Shown: positions 8,807 to 17,623, counted from the stretch's first letter. The stretch: 44,843 bases of DNA from Caulobacteraceae bacterium (GCA_031291645.1 JARLIQ010000113.1:1-44843); one strand, 5' to 3'. Numbers and translations: made by a program. Notes: generated from the sequence alone by a model not told the origin.

Positions 8807-10198
8807 TTGGATGAGCCGGCCGAGCTAGAGGCCCCCGATCCCGACCTCGCGGCGCGCGAACAGGCGTACGAGGCCTTCGTCTGGGACAACCTGCCCCGCA
8901 ACTACGCGGCCAACTACGTCCACGGCATGCTGGGCATGACCGGCTTCCGCCTGATCAACGCCCCGACCTTCATCCCGGCCTACCTCCACATGCTGGCCGT
9001 CGCCAGCGTCGCCGGCTTCCCGCCGTTCCTGCGGGCCTTCGCCAATCCGGACGCGGTCGTGGGGCTGGGCCTGGCCCTGCAGCAGGTGGGCCAGGTGGTC
9101 TCGCCGATCGTCGGCGCGGCCCAGATCGAGCACCGCAAGAAGGTGCTGTCGGCCTCGATGCTGATGGGGACCCTGATGCGGGTCCAGATCCTGGGCATGG
9201 CGCTGGCCGGCTGGTTCCTGTCCGGCGCCCCCCTGCTGGCGGCCATGCTGGCGTTCCTGCTGCTGTTCGGCCTGTTCTCGGGCGCCCAGCGGGTGGCCTT
9301 CCAGCTGCTGCTGGCCAAGGTGATCCCGATCAGCCAGCGCGGGCGGCTGCAGGCCTGGCGCAACGTCACCGGCGGGCTGATCGCGGCGGTGCTGTCCTAC
9401 GCCGCCGGGCGCTGGCTGATCGGCGCCAAGCCCTACGCCCCCGGGCGCACGGTGCTGGGCGTGCACCTGTGGCACAACGGCTATTCGACCACCTTCATCG
9501 CCGCCTTCGTGCTGACCAGCCTGGGCCTGACCGCCCTCGCCCTGATGCTGCGCGAGCCCGAGCCGCCCAAGCTGCGGCCGCAGATGCGGGTGCGCGACCG
9601 GCTGCGCGACCTGCCGGCCCTGCTGCGCCACGACCGGGGCTTCATGTTCTTCATGCTGGCCCAGACCTGCGCCGTGGCCGGCCGGATCGCCGCGCCCTTC
9701 TACATCCTCTACGCCCGCTCGACGATCGAGCTGACCGGAGCGAACCTCGGCCTGATGTCGCTGGTCTATCTGGGCGCGGACACGGTCTCGAACATGCTCT
9801 GGGGCTATCTGGGCGACCGGTCCGGGTTCAAGTCGACCTTCGTCATCTCGCTGGTGCTGTGGGTGGGCGCGACCGCGCTGCTGATCGTCGCCCACACCCC
9901 GCTGCTGGTGTTCGTCGCCTTCTTCGGCCTGGGCGCGGCCCAGTCCGGCTACAACATGAGCTCCCAGACCATGGTGCTGGAGTTCGGCCTGCGCGAGGAC
10001 ATGGCCATGCGCCTGGCCTTCTCCTCGACGGCCGAGGGGCTGATGTCGGCCATAGGCCCGCTGGTCGGCGGGCTGATCGCCGCCGCAGCCGGCTATGTGG
10101 TGCTGTTCATGGCCTCGATGGGGTTCGAGGCGGTCGCCCTCGTCATCCTGCTCGCCCTCGTCGAAGAGCCCCGCAACCGCGGCCTGGCCGCGACCTGA
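8807..10198 (+). CDS. MFS transporter
   Basis: This is a 463-residue polytopic membrane protein of the major facilitator superfamily, with roughly twelve hydrophobic segments in two halves. Recognisable MFS features include the inter-helix stretch GYLGDRSGFKSTFVISLVLW (motif A-like GDRSG) and the C-terminal GLMSAIGPLVGGLIAAAAGY. The cytoplasmic N-terminus of about 35 residues is acidic (LDEPAELEAPDPDLAAREQA). The start is a TTG at 8807 preceded by GGGGGATGA; no in-frame ATG fits better. The gene is divergent from xseB and followed by an inverted-repeat element and matB. The substrate is unknown; a guess from matB would be weak. Confidence 0.85.
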   Translation: MDEPAELEAPDPDLAAREQAYEAFVWDNLPRNYAANYVHGMLGMTGFRLINAPTFIPAYLHMLAVASVAGFPPFLRAFANPDAVVGLGLALQQVGQVVSPIVGAAQIEHRKKVLSASMLMGTLMRVQILGMALAGWFLSGAPLLAAMLAFLLLFGLFSGAQRVAFQLLLAKVIPISQRGRLQAWRNVTGGLIAAVLSYAAGRWLIGAKPYAPGRTVLGVHLWHNGYSTTFIAAFVLTSLGLTALALMLREPEPPKLRPQMRVRDRLRDLPALLRHDRGFMFFMLAQTCAVAGRIAAPFYILYARSTIELTGANLGLMSLVYLGADTVSNMLWGYLGDRSGFKSTFVISLVLWVGATALLIVAHTPLLVFVAFFGLGAAQSGYNMSSQTMVLEFGLREDMAMRLAFSSTAEGLMSAIGPLVGGLIAAAAGYVVLFMASMGFEAVALVILLALVEEPRNRGLAAT

Positions 10199-10201
10199 AG
10201 G

Positions 10202-10348
10202 CCCTTCCCCTCGATGGGGGAAGGGTTGGGATGAGGGTGTTCGCACTGAAGTCAGGCGGATGTTCTCGTTCGTCGCCGACCCTGAACCCCACCCCAAACG
10301 CCGCAGCCACACCCCCAACCCTGCCCTTCCCCCATCGAGGGGGAAGGG
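10202..10348. repeat. Nested inverted-repeat element (family 2), copy 1
   Basis: Two hairpins face each other. The left has arms 10202-10210 and 10217-10225 (CCCTTCCCC/GGGGAAGGG); the right has arms 10324-10333 and 10339-10348 (CCCTTCCCCC/GGGGGAAGGG). The whole element is also an inverted repeat, since GGTTGGGATGAGGGTGT at the left pairs with ACACCCCCAACCCTG at the right. It begins 3 bp after the MFS stop and fills most of the gap before matB. A similar element occurs at 36695-36843. It may act as a terminator or mRNA 3'-end stabiliser. Confidence 0.8.
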
Positions 10349-10427
10349 TTTCCTCTTCTTGCCAAGTCAGCGATAGGCCCTACACAGCCCCTCCGGCCCC
10401 AGAGCGCCGGCCATGGGGAGGAGCGCC

Positions 10428-11933
10428 GTGTCCGCCAACCTGTTCGACCTGATCGTCTCCCACGCGCCCGAGGCCGGGCGGCGCTTCCTGCGCACCGGCG
10501 ACGGCCGGGACATCACCTATGGCGAGGCGATCGACGCGGCGGGCCGGCTGGCCAATGTCCTCGCCTCGCTGGGCGTGGTCCCGGGCGACCGGGTGGCGGC
10601 GCAGGTGGAGAAGAGCCCGGAGGCGATCCTGCTCTACCTGGGCTGCCTGCGGGCCGGGGCTGTCTATCTGCCGCTGAACACCGGCTACACCCTGGCCGAG
10701 CTGGAGTATTTCATCGGCGACGCCGAGCCGCGCGTGGTGGTCTGCGCGCCGGAGAAGGCCGAGGCGATCGCGGCCCTGGCCGGACGGCTGGGCGTCGCCC
10801 ACGTCGAGACCCTGGGCGAGGACGGGCGGACCGGCAGCCTGGTCGAAAAGGCCGCCGCCGCCTCGCCCGCGTTCGCCACCGTCCCGCGCGGGCCGGGCGA
10901 CCTGGCGGCCATCCTCTACACCTCGGGCACCACGGGCCGGTCCAAGGGGGCCATGCTGACCCACGCCAACCTCGCCTCCAACGCCCTGACGCTGAAGGAC
11001 TGCTGGCGCTTCACCGCCGATGACGTGCTGATCCACGCCCTGCCGATCTTCCACACCCACGGCCTGTTCGTGGCCACCAACATCGTGCTGATGGCCGGCG
11101 CGTCGATGATCTTCCTGCCCAAGTTCGACGCCGGCGAGATCATCCGGCTCATGCCTGAGGCCACGACGATGATGGGGGTGCCGACCTTCTACGTGCGCCT
11201 GCTGCAGGACCCGAGGCTGGACAAGGCGCTGACCGCGAACATGCGCCTCTTCGTCTCCGGCTCGGCGCCCCTGCTGGCCGAGACCCACCATGCGTTCGAG
11301 GCGCGCACCGGCCACGCCATCCTCGAGCGCTACGGCATGACCGAGACCAACATGAACACCTCCAACCCCTATGACGGCGCGCGCATCGCCGGCACGGTCG
11401 GCCCGCCCCTGCCCGGCGTCGAACTGCGGGTGACCGACGCGGAGACCGGCAAGCCCCTGCCGGCCGGCGAGATCGGCATGATCGAGGTCAAGGGCCCCAA
11501 TGTCTTCTGCGGCTACTGGCGCATGCCCGAGAAGACCGCCGCCGAGTTCCGCGCCGACGGCTTCTTCATCACCGGCGACCTGGGGGTGGTCGACGCGCGC
11601 GGCTATGTCTCGATCGTCGGCCGCGGCAAGGACCTGATCATCTCCGGCGGGTTCAACGTCTATCCCAAGGAGGTCGAGGGCGAGATCGACGCCCTGGCCG
11701 GGGTGGAGGAATCGGCCGTGTTCGGCACGCCCCACCCGGACTTCGGCGAGGGCGTCACCGCCGCCGTGGTGCTGAAGCCCGGCGCGGCCCTGACCGAGGC
11801 CGAGGTCATCGCCGCCCTGCGCGACCGCCTGGCCGCCTACAAGCTGCCCAAGCGCGTCTTTTTCGTCCCGCACCTGCCCAGGAACACCATGGGAAAGGTG
11901 CAGAAGAACGTCCTGCGGCAAACCTACGGGTGA
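10428..11933 (+). CDS. matB: Malonyl-CoA synthetase (MatB-type acyl-CoA ligase)
   Basis: This adenylate-forming enzyme most likely ligates malonate (or methylmalonate) to CoA using ATP. The product shows the P-loop motif ILYTSGTTGRSKGAMLTHAN, the A5-type motif LERYGMTETNMNTSNPYDG (the TSNPYDG form is typical of MatB), GTVGPPLPGVELRV, FFITGDLGVVDARGYVSIVG and the hinge GRGKDLIISGGFNVYPKEVE, with the catalytic Lys in NTMGKVQKN. I chose GTG at 10428 because GGGGAGGAG lies just upstream and the product then starts VSANLFDLIV, like rhizobial MatB; an ATG at 10413 would add five residues. A malonyl-CoA decarboxylase (MatA) is not adjacent. The gene converges with the DUF3501 gene. Confidence 0.88.
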   Translation: MSANLFDLIVSHAPEAGRRFLRTGDGRDITYGEAIDAAGRLANVLASLGVVPGDRVAAQVEKSPEAILLYLGCLRAGAVYLPLNTGYTLAELEYFIGDAEPRVVVCAPEKAEAIAALAGRLGVAHVETLGEDGRTGSLVEKAAAASPAFATVPRGPGDLAAILYTSGTTGRSKGAMLTHANLASNALTLKDCWRFTADDVLIHALPIFHTHGLFVATNIVLMAGASMIFLPKFDAGEIIRLMPEATTMMGVPTFYVRLLQDPRLDKALTANMRLFVSGSAPLLAETHHAFEARTGHAILERYGMTETNMNTSNPYDGARIAGTVGPPLPGVELRVTDAETGKPLPAGEIGMIEVKGPNVFCGYWRMPEKTAAEFRADGFFITGDLGVVDARGYVSIVGRGKDLIISGGFNVYPKEVEGEIDALAGVEESAVFGTPHPDFGEGVTAAVVLKPGAALTEAEVIAALRDRLAAYKLPKRVFFVPHLPRNTMGKVQKNVLRQTYG

Positions 11934-11950
11934 GCGGACTTGGCGGAGCC

Positions 11951-12544
11951 TTAGGCGAAGTCCTTCGCCAGTTCCGTCCGCGTTTCCTCGCCGAGCACGG
12001 CGAAGTGGGCGTAGCGGGGGTGGTCGCAGCCCAGCATCACCCGGACGGCCGGGTCCTTGAAGGCGGCGATCTGATCCGCCGTGAAGCGGAAGTGCAGGAA
12101 GTGCACCGACGAGGTCTTGCCGTCCTCGCGCGTGCGCTCGACGTCGCCTTCCGCCTCTGCCGGGACGCGCTGGTCGCCGACCTCCATGAAGAAGCGGTCC
12201 TCCACCCCGCCGAGCTCGCCCAGGATGACCTGGCGGCGGCGCTCGTCGTCGATCTCGAACATCACCGTCGCGACCAGCTCCGCGCCCTGCGGGATCAGCG
12301 GGTTGTAGGCCGAAAGCTCGTCCTCGACCTGGGCCTCGCCGCCCTTCTCGACCAGCAGCATCTCCTGGATCTGGAACAGCAGGGTCTCGTAGCTCTCGAA
12401 ATAGAAGGTGCAGTAGGGGCCGACCGCGACGCGCCGCAGGCGCTTGACCGGCAGCAGGGCCGCGCGGCGCTGCTTGCGCTCGGCGGCGTATTGGGCGTCC
12501 GGGACGATGTCCTCGCGGGTGACCTGACGCAGGCTGGCGGGCAT
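11951..12544 (-). CDS. DUF3501 family protein
   Basis: This 197-residue soluble protein of unknown function starts MPASLRQVTREDIVPDAQYA, followed by RKQRRAALLPVKRLRRVAVG and PYCTFYFESYETLLFQIQEM, the conserved DUF3501 opening. Later segments include EDELSAYNPLIPQGAELVAT and VHFLHFRFTADQIAAFKDPA, and a near-terminal VRVMLGCDHPRYAHFAVL with a conserved Cys/His pair. It is the third gene of a leftward rubrerythrin / GlpC-like iron-sulfur protein / DUF3501 cluster, 79 bp after its neighbour. Homologues are usually found beside these partners, so a role in the same redox pathway is inferred. No catalytic role is known to me. Confidence 0.85.
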   Translation of the reverse strand: MPASLRQVTREDIVPDAQYAAERKQRRAALLPVKRLRRVAVGPYCTFYFESYETLLFQIQEMLLVEKGGEAQVEDELSAYNPLIPQGAELVATVMFEIDDERRRQVILGELGGVEDRFFMEVGDQRVPAEAEGDVERTREDGKTSSVHFLHFRFTADQIAAFKDPAVRVMLGCDHPRYAHFAVLGEETRTELAKDFA

Positions 12545-12564
12545 GGGCTGGACCTTTCCGTACG

Positions 12565-12596
12565 ATCGGATTCCCGCCTTCGCGGGGATGAGCGGA
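12565..12596. repeat. Solo arm related to the dispersed inverted-repeat element
   Basis: This segment (TTCCCGCCTTCGCGGGGATG core) resembles one 32 bp arm of the elements at 4814-4938 and 18842-18965, with a few mismatches and no facing arm nearby. It keeps the internal CCCGCCTTCGCGGG hairpin. It sits in the 79 bp gap between the iron-sulfur protein and DUF3501 genes and could be a remnant or a single-hairpin relative. Confidence 0.6.
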
Positions 12597-12623
12597 AGAT
12601 AGGAGGCCCGAGGGCCGGCGACA

Positions 12624-13994
12624 TCACACCAGCCCGTAGGCGCGAGCGAAGACCTCGATCGGGTGGGCCTGGACCGGCTGTGGCGCGTCGGCGCCGGTCT
12701 CGGCGACCAGCAGCTGGCCCAGGTGCTTGCAGGCCAGCGGGCAGTCCGAACAGAGGGTCTCGTTGTTCTTCTGGGCGACCTGGCGGGCGGCCGGCTTGCC
12801 GACCTTGACCGCCATCGGCCGCGTCTCCTTCATCACCCCGAAGGTGCCGCCGTGGCCGGAGCAGCGCTCGATCAGGTCGATCTTCGTGTCCGGGATCAGG
12901 CGCAGCAGCTCGGCCGACTTGGCGCCCATGTTCTGGGCCCGGGCGTGGCAGGCGTGGTGGATGGTGACCCCGCCCTCGATCGCCCCGAGGCCGGGCGCCA
13001 GGCCCTCGGCCTTGGCGATCTCGACCACGTACTGGCTGATGTCGCGGGTCGCCGCGGCCAGCCGCCGGACCGGCTCGCTCTCGGGCAGGATCAGCGGCCA
13101 TTCGAACTTCATCATCAGCCCGCAGCTCGCGGTGAGCGCTATGATGTCGTAGCCCTGGTCGATGTAGGGGGCCATTTCGGCGGCCACCGTCTCGGCGCGC
13201 TTGGCCACCTCGGCGATGTCGCCGGCCTCGAGCTGGGGCATGCCGCAGCAGACCGGATAGTCGACCACCGTCTCCACGCCCTGGCGGGCCAGCACGGCCA
13301 TGGCCGCGGTCGCGGTCGAGGGCGTGTTGTAGTCGACGAAACAGGTGGCGTAGAGCACCGCCTTGCGCTTGCCGAAGGCCGGGCCCTCGGGGTTGGCCGG
13401 CGTCGGCTTGCGGCAGAGGTCCTCGGCCGTGCGGCCGTGGTACTTGGGCAGCACCGCCTCGCGGTCGATGCCGGCGACCTTTTCCATCGCCCAGCGCACC
13501 GGCTTGTTCGAGACGTCCGACGCCCAGTTGGCCAGGCCCGCGACCGGCTTGGCCAGCTTGCCGTTGCGGTCGGTCTCCCCGAGCTGCTCGCGCACGAAGT
13601 CGCCGCCGTGGCGGCGGCGCTCGGACGCGCGGTGGCGCAGCATCAGGTGCGGGAAGTCGATGTTGAACTCATGCGGCGGCACGTACGGACACTTGGTCAG
13701 GAAGCACATGTCGCAGAGGGTGCAGGCGTCGACGACCTGCTTGAAATCAGCCTTGTTCACCCCGTCCAGTTCGCCGGTCGGGCCCTCGTCGATCAGGTCG
13801 AACAGCTTGGGGAAGCTGTCGCACAGATTGAAGCACCGGCGGCAGCCGTGGCAGATGTCGAACACCCGCTCCATCTCCGCCTCGATGAGGACGGGGTCGT
13901 AGAAGGCGTCGCTGCGCCAATCGATCGGATGGCGGAACGGTGCGTCGAGGCTGCCTTCGCGGGCGGCCTCCTTGGCGGGCGGCTGATCTGTCAT
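12624..13994 (-). CDS. GlpC/HdrD-like iron-sulfur protein with two CCG-type domains
   Basis: This 456-residue protein has an N-terminal pair of 4Fe-4S motifs (C48, C51, C54, C58 in CHGCRRCFNLC and C91, C94, C97, C102 in CTLCDMCFLTKCP) and two C-terminal cysteine-rich domains of the heterodisulfide-reductase type (ATCFVDYN with YPVCCGMPQLEAGD, and HHACHARAQNMG with ERCSGHGGTFGVMKE). In the second, the usual CCG is CSG. An extra LCSDCPLACKHLG cluster lies near the C-terminus. No membrane segment is seen. It resembles GlpC and glycolate oxidase subunits, but no flavoprotein partner is adjacent. It lies between rubrerythrin and DUF3501, so electron transfer to rubrerythrin is a reasonable inference. 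Confidence 0.87.
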   Translation of the reverse strand: MTDQPPAKEAAREGSLDAPFRHPIDWRSDAFYDPVLIEAEMERVFDICHGCRRCFNLCDSFPKLFDLIDEGPTGELDGVNKADFKQVVDACTLCDMCFLTKCPYVPPHEFNIDFPHLMLRHRASERRRHGGDFVREQLGETDRNGKLAKPVAGLANWASDVSNKPVRWAMEKVAGIDREAVLPKYHGRTAEDLCRKPTPANPEGPAFGKRKAVLYATCFVDYNTPSTATAAMAVLARQGVETVVDYPVCCGMPQLEAGDIAEVAKRAETVAAEMAPYIDQGYDIIALTASCGLMMKFEWPLILPESEPVRRLAAATRDISQYVVEIAKAEGLAPGLGAIEGGVTIHHACHARAQNMGAKSAELLRLIPDTKIDLIERCSGHGGTFGVMKETRPMAVKVGKPAARQVAQKNNETLCSDCPLACKHLGQLLVAETGADAPQPVQAHPIEVFARAYGLV

Positions 13995-14047
13995 GGGATG
14001 AGCGGGGGTCCGCCGCCGCCCGGGACCGGACGGCGGCGGGTTGGCCC

Positions 14048-14464
14048 TTAGTCGAGCGTGTCGAGCGCCTTTTGGAACCGGCCGGCGTGCGAACGCTCGG
14101 CCTTGGCCAGCGTCTCGAACCAGTCGGCGATCTCGTCGAAGCCTTCTTCGCGAGCGGTGCGGGCCATGCCCGGATACATGTCGGTGTACTCGTGGGTCTC
14201 GCCCGCGATGGCCGCCTTCAGGTTGGCGCCGGTGGCGCCGATCGGCAGGCCGGTGGCGGGGTCGCCGACGGCTTCGAGGAATTCGAGGTGGCCGTGGGCG
14301 TGGCCGGTCTCGCCTTCGGCGGTCGAGCGGAACACGACGGCGACGTCGTTGTAGCCTTCGACGTCGGCCTTTTGCGCGAAGTAGAGGTAGCGGCGGTTGG
14401 CTTGGCTTTCGCCCGCGAACGCGGCTCGCAGGTTGTCGGCGGTCTTGCTGGACGCCAGCGACAT
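14048..14464 (-). CDS. Rubrerythrin (no rubredoxin domain)
   Basis: This 138-residue protein consists of the ferritin-like diiron four-helix domain of rubrerythrins, which reduce peroxide at a diiron centre. Glu/His ligand motifs are visible: [60 protein letters not shown] and [18 protein letters not shown]. The usual C-terminal rubredoxin (CxxC) domain is absent and the protein contains no Cys, so electrons must come from elsewhere; the adjacent iron-sulfur protein is an obvious candidate. It is the first gene of the leftward three-gene cluster, 150 bp downstream of nadE and preceded by an AT-rich promoter region. Confidence 0.93.
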   Translation of the reverse strand: MSLASSKTADNLRAAFAGESQANRRYLYFAQKADVEGYNDVAVVFRSTAEGETGHAHGHLEFLEAVGDPATGLPIGATGANLKAAIAGETHEYTDMYPGMARTAREEGFDEIADWFETLAKAERSHAGRFQKALDTLD

Positions 14465-14553
14465 GGGTGTCTCCCGTGTTCTCGGCCCGGCGCGGCGCGC
14501 GGGGCCTCCAATGATGACCGCGCTGCTATACGCCGTCGCGCGCCCCAGTAGCC

Positions 14554-14583
14554 AATCAATTTAATCTTTAATTCCGATTGATT
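14554..14583 (-). promoter_or_regulatory. AT-rich inverted repeat upstream of rubrerythrin
   Basis: AATCAAT at 14554-14560 and its exact complement ATTGATT at 14577-14583 are separated by 16 bp of AT-rich sequence, about 90 bp upstream of the rubrerythrin ATG. The stretch stands out against the GC-rich surroundings. It could hold the promoter and a dimeric regulator site (for example of a peroxide- or iron-responsive repressor), but I cannot assign the protein. Confidence 0.4.
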
Positions 14584-14614
14584 TTTTCTATTCCAGCCGC
14601 CTGGCGGCGATGCG

Positions 14615-16693
14615 TCAGGCGTCGGGGACGTTGGCGTTCAATTCCGCCAGCCAGACCCCCGCCTGGCTGTCGGAGGGCGCGCGCCAGTCGCCGCGCGGCG
14701 ACAGCGATCCGCCGGAGGAGATCTTCGGCCCGTTGGGCAGGGCCGAGCGCTTGAACTGGCTCTGGCCGAAGAAGCGCTGCAGGAAGACCGCCATCCAGCC
14801 CTTGATCTCGGCCAGGTCGTAGGCGCGGCGGGCGGCGGGGGCGATGTGCTCGGGCCAGCGGCCGCGGGCGGCATCGCTCCAGGCGTGGTGGGCCAGGAAA
14901 GCGATCTTGGACGGGCGCAGGCCGAACCGGCTGACGTAGTAGAGGGTGAAGTCCTGCAGGGCGTAGGGGCCGACGATCTGTTCGGTCGACTGGATCGCCC
15001 CGGCCGCGTCCGCCGGCACCAGTTCGGGCGAGATCTCGGTCGCCAGCACCGCCAGCAGGATGGCCGAGGTCGCCTGATCGACGTCACCGGAATTGGCCAC
15101 GAAGCGGATCAGGTGCTGGATCAGCGTCTTCGAGACCGAGGCGTTGACGTTGTAGTGGGACATCTGGTCCCCGACGCCGTAGGTGCACCAGCCGAGCGCC
15201 AGTTCCGACAGGTCGCCGGTCCCGACCACGATGCCCCGGTGATGGTTGGCCAGGCGGAACAGGTAGTCGGTGCGAAGGCCCGCCTGCACGTTCTCGAAGG
15301 TGGCGTCGTAGACCGCCTCGCCCTTGGCGAAGGGGTGGCCGATGTCCTCCAGCATCCGCCGCGCGGCGGGACGGATGTCGATCTCCTCGGCGCTGACGCC
15401 CAGCGCCTTCATCAGCGCCCAGGCGTTGGTCTTGGTCGTGTCCGAGGTCGCGAAGCCCGGCAGGGTGTAGGCCAGGACGTTGGCGCGCGGCAGGCCCAGC
15501 CGGTCCATCGCCCGCACCGCCACCATCAGCGCCTGGGTCGAATCCAGGCCGCCCGAGACGCCGATCACCACCTTTTCGGTGCGGGTCGCTTTCAGCCGCT
15601 TGGCCAGGCCCTCGACCTGGATGTTGTAGGCCTCGTAGCAGTCCTCGCTCAGCCGGGCCGGGTCGGACGGCACGTAGGGGAAGCGCTCGACGTCCCGCTT
15701 CAGGGCGACCGTCTCGGCCGGCGCGTCGAGCCGGAACTCGATCCAGCGGAAGGCCGAGACCCGCTCGGCCTCCTCGCGCGCATTGTCGCCGAAGCTGTTG
15801 ACCCGCATCCGCTCCTGGCGGATCCGGCCGAGGTCGACGTCGGCGAAGGTCAGGGTGTCGTCGGCGAACCGCTCGGATTCGGCCAGCGCCACGCCCAGTT
15901 CGAACACCCCCGCCTGGCCGTCCCACGCCAGGTCGGTGGTCGATTCCCCCTGCCCCGCGGCGGTGTAGAGGTAGGCGGCGATGGTCCGGGCCGACTGGCT
16001 GGCGCACAGCAACCGGCGCATCTCGGCCTTGCCGATGGTGATGTTGCTGGCCGAGAGGTTGACCAGCACCTCCGCGCCCGCCAGCGCCGCGCCGCTGGAG
16101 GGCGGGATTGGCGTCCAGACGTCCTCGCAGATCTCGACGTGGAAGCGCATGGCCACCTCGCCGGCCGAGCGGAACAGCAGGTCCACGCCGAACGGCGCCG
16201 GGTGGCCGGCCACGACGATCGAGCGGCCCCGCACGCCGGCGCCGGACGTGAAATGCCGCCGTTCGTAGAATTCCCGATAGTTGGGCAGGTAGGTCTTGGG
16301 CGTCACGCCCAGCACCCTGCCGGCGTGGATCACGACGGCGCAGTTGTAGAGCCGGCCCTCGCAGCGCAGCGGCGCGCCGACCACGATCACCGGATAGGCG
16401 CCGCGCGAGGCCTCGACCAGCCGGCCGATCGAATCCTCGACCGCGTCCAGCAGGGCGTCCTGGAACAACAGGTCGTCGATCGCATAGGCCGAAAGGCCCA
16501 GTTCGGGGAAGGCGACCAGGGCGGCCTTCTCGGCGTCGGCCTGTTCGATCAGCCGCACCGTCTCCAGCAGGTTGAACGCCGGGTCGGCCACCTCCACCCG
16601 TGGCACGGCGGCCGCCAGCCGGACGAATTCATGACTGTAGAGGGAATGGAAGGCGGAGGTCACGGTGCGGTCGGGCTCCCAGGCTCCGACCAC
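14615..16693 (-). CDS. nadE: Glutamine-dependent NAD+ synthetase
   Basis: NadE amidates nicotinate adenine dinucleotide to NAD+ using glutamine-derived ammonia. The 692-residue product has an N-terminal nitrilase-like amidase with the catalytic triad visible as E64 ([10 protein letters not shown]), K133 ([12 protein letters not shown]) and C189 (HVEICEDVW). The C-terminal synthetase domain carries the P-loop [38 protein letters not shown] and [13 protein letters not shown]. The length is that of the two-domain bacterial form. The start is a GTG at 16691-16693; a nearby GTG (reading VTSAFHSLY) could also serve, since neither has a strong ribosome site. Confidence 0.95.
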   Translation of the reverse strand: MVGAWEPDRTVTSAFHSLYSHEFVRLAAAVPRVEVADPAFNLLETVRLIEQADAEKAALVAFPELGLSAYAIDDLLFQDALLDAVEDSIGRLVEASRGAYPVIVVGAPLRCEGRLYNCAVVIHAGRVLGVTPKTYLPNYREFYERRHFTSGAGVRGRSIVVAGHPAPFGVDLLFRSAGEVAMRFHVEICEDVWTPIPPSSGAALAGAEVLVNLSASNITIGKAEMRRLLCASQSARTIAAYLYTAAGQGESTTDLAWDGQAGVFELGVALAESERFADDTLTFADVDLGRIRQERMRVNSFGDNAREEAERVSAFRWIEFRLDAPAETVALKRDVERFPYVPSDPARLSEDCYEAYNIQVEGLAKRLKATRTEKVVIGVSGGLDSTQALMVAVRAMDRLGLPRANVLAYTLPGFATSDTTKTNAWALMKALGVSAEEIDIRPAARRMLEDIGHPFAKGEAVYDATFENVQAGLRTDYLFRLANHHRGIVVGTGDLSELALGWCTYGVGDQMSHYNVNASVSKTLIQHLIRFVANSGDVDQATSAILLAVLATEISPELVPADAAGAIQSTEQIVGPYALQDFTLYYVSRFGLRPSKIAFLAHHAWSDAARGRWPEHIAPAARRAYDLAEIKGWMAVFLQRFFGQSQFKRSALPNGPKISSGGSLSPRGDWRAPSDSQAGVWLAELNANVPDA

Positions 16694-16793
16694 ATATGCT
16701 CATTTCGAGCAAAAGAGCAAGGCCGGCCGGTGGCGCGACTCTAGAGGCTGACTCGGGCCGGCGGAACCCGAAGCCCCCGTCGATGGCCGCCGA

Positions 16794-17363
16794 TCAGGTC
16801 CCCTGCCAGTGGCGCACCGGGCCGGCGTCGACGTGGACGAAGCCCGATTCCGGATAGTAGCCGACCCCGCCGCCCTTCAGCCTCAGGGCCGCGTCGTGCA
16901 GCTGGGCCAGCGGCCCGTCGGCCAGGTGGATGTCGACCGCCATGCCCTTCATGTGCAGGCTGTGGCTGGCGACCTCCTCGCTGTGGGCGTGCAGCATGGC
17001 GTTGGTCTTGGGCGAGCGGTAGCCGCTCAGCACCTGGAACGGCTTGCGCGTGCCGGTGCGCTGGCCGAGCACGACCAGGACATCGAGCAGCACAGGGTCG
17101 ATGAAGTGCACGTCGCCGGTGCGGTAGTCGCGCAGGACGTGGCTGACCTGGTGCAGGGCGTCGGCCTGATAGCGGCCTTCGGCGAAATAGACGGTGTCCA
17201 GCGTCTCGCCCGTATGGACGTTGCTGAACGAGACCCGGCGCGGGGCGGCGGGCGCGAGGGGAAGGGTGGGCAGCGCGGCCGAGGCGGCGCTCGTGGCGGC
17301 GACAAGTCCGGTTCCGGCCGCGGCGGCAAGGCCAACGCCGAGCAGTTTGCGACGTGCGAGCAT
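16794..17363 (-). CDS. MepK/YcbK-like murein endopeptidase (DUF882, M15 family)
   Basis: The 189-residue product starts MLARRKLLGVGLAAAAGTGL, a Tat-like signal (RRKLL) as in E. coli YcbK. The mature domain is the zinc peptidase: VQVLSGYRSP-type segment (FQVLSGYRSPKTNAMLHA), the ligand motif SHSLHMKGMAVDIHL (His and Asp) and the final His in SGFVHVDAGPVRHW. E. coli MepK cuts peptide crosslinks in peptidoglycan, so a similar periplasmic cell-wall role is inferred. I chose the ATG at 17361-17363 because the signal peptide begins there; a longer in-frame opening adds 24 residues without signal character. It is divergent from an MFS gene and 100 bp upstream of nadE on the same strand. Confidence 0.85.
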   Translation of the reverse strand: MLARRKLLGVGLAAAAGTGLVAATSAASAALPTLPLAPAAPRRVSFSNVHTGETLDTVYFAEGRYQADALHQVSHVLRDYRTGDVHFIDPVLLDVLVVLGQRTGTRKPFQVLSGYRSPKTNAMLHAHSEEVASHSLHMKGMAVDIHLADGPLAQLHDAALRLKGGGVGYYPESGFVHVDAGPVRHWQGT

Positions 17364-17623
17364 CAACAACTCCAACGCGCCCCCACGCCCAGGCTGCGGG
17401 AAAAGCCCTGGACGCGCGCCCTTCGTCAAGCGCAACCGATCCGGGTGCGTCGATCTGCAGCGCCTGGCGCGCCGGCCTGGAACCTCGGAAATTCCGGCCG
17501 CGCGGGACCCGATTAGCGGGCAATGGTGAGCATTCCCTTGACCGGCGCGCGTCGCTCGCCGCGGGTCGACAGCCGGGCGCGTCCGGGCGAGGTTGGGCCG
17601 CTGAGAGGCGGCGGAGCGCGACG
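17364..17623. other. Divergent intergenic region between mepK-like and MFS genes
   Basis: These 260 bp separate two divergent genes and must hold both promoters. I see no convincing reading frame, repeat or recognised operator. A GGCGGAG ribosome site for the rightward MFS gene lies at its right end. Confidence 0.5.
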
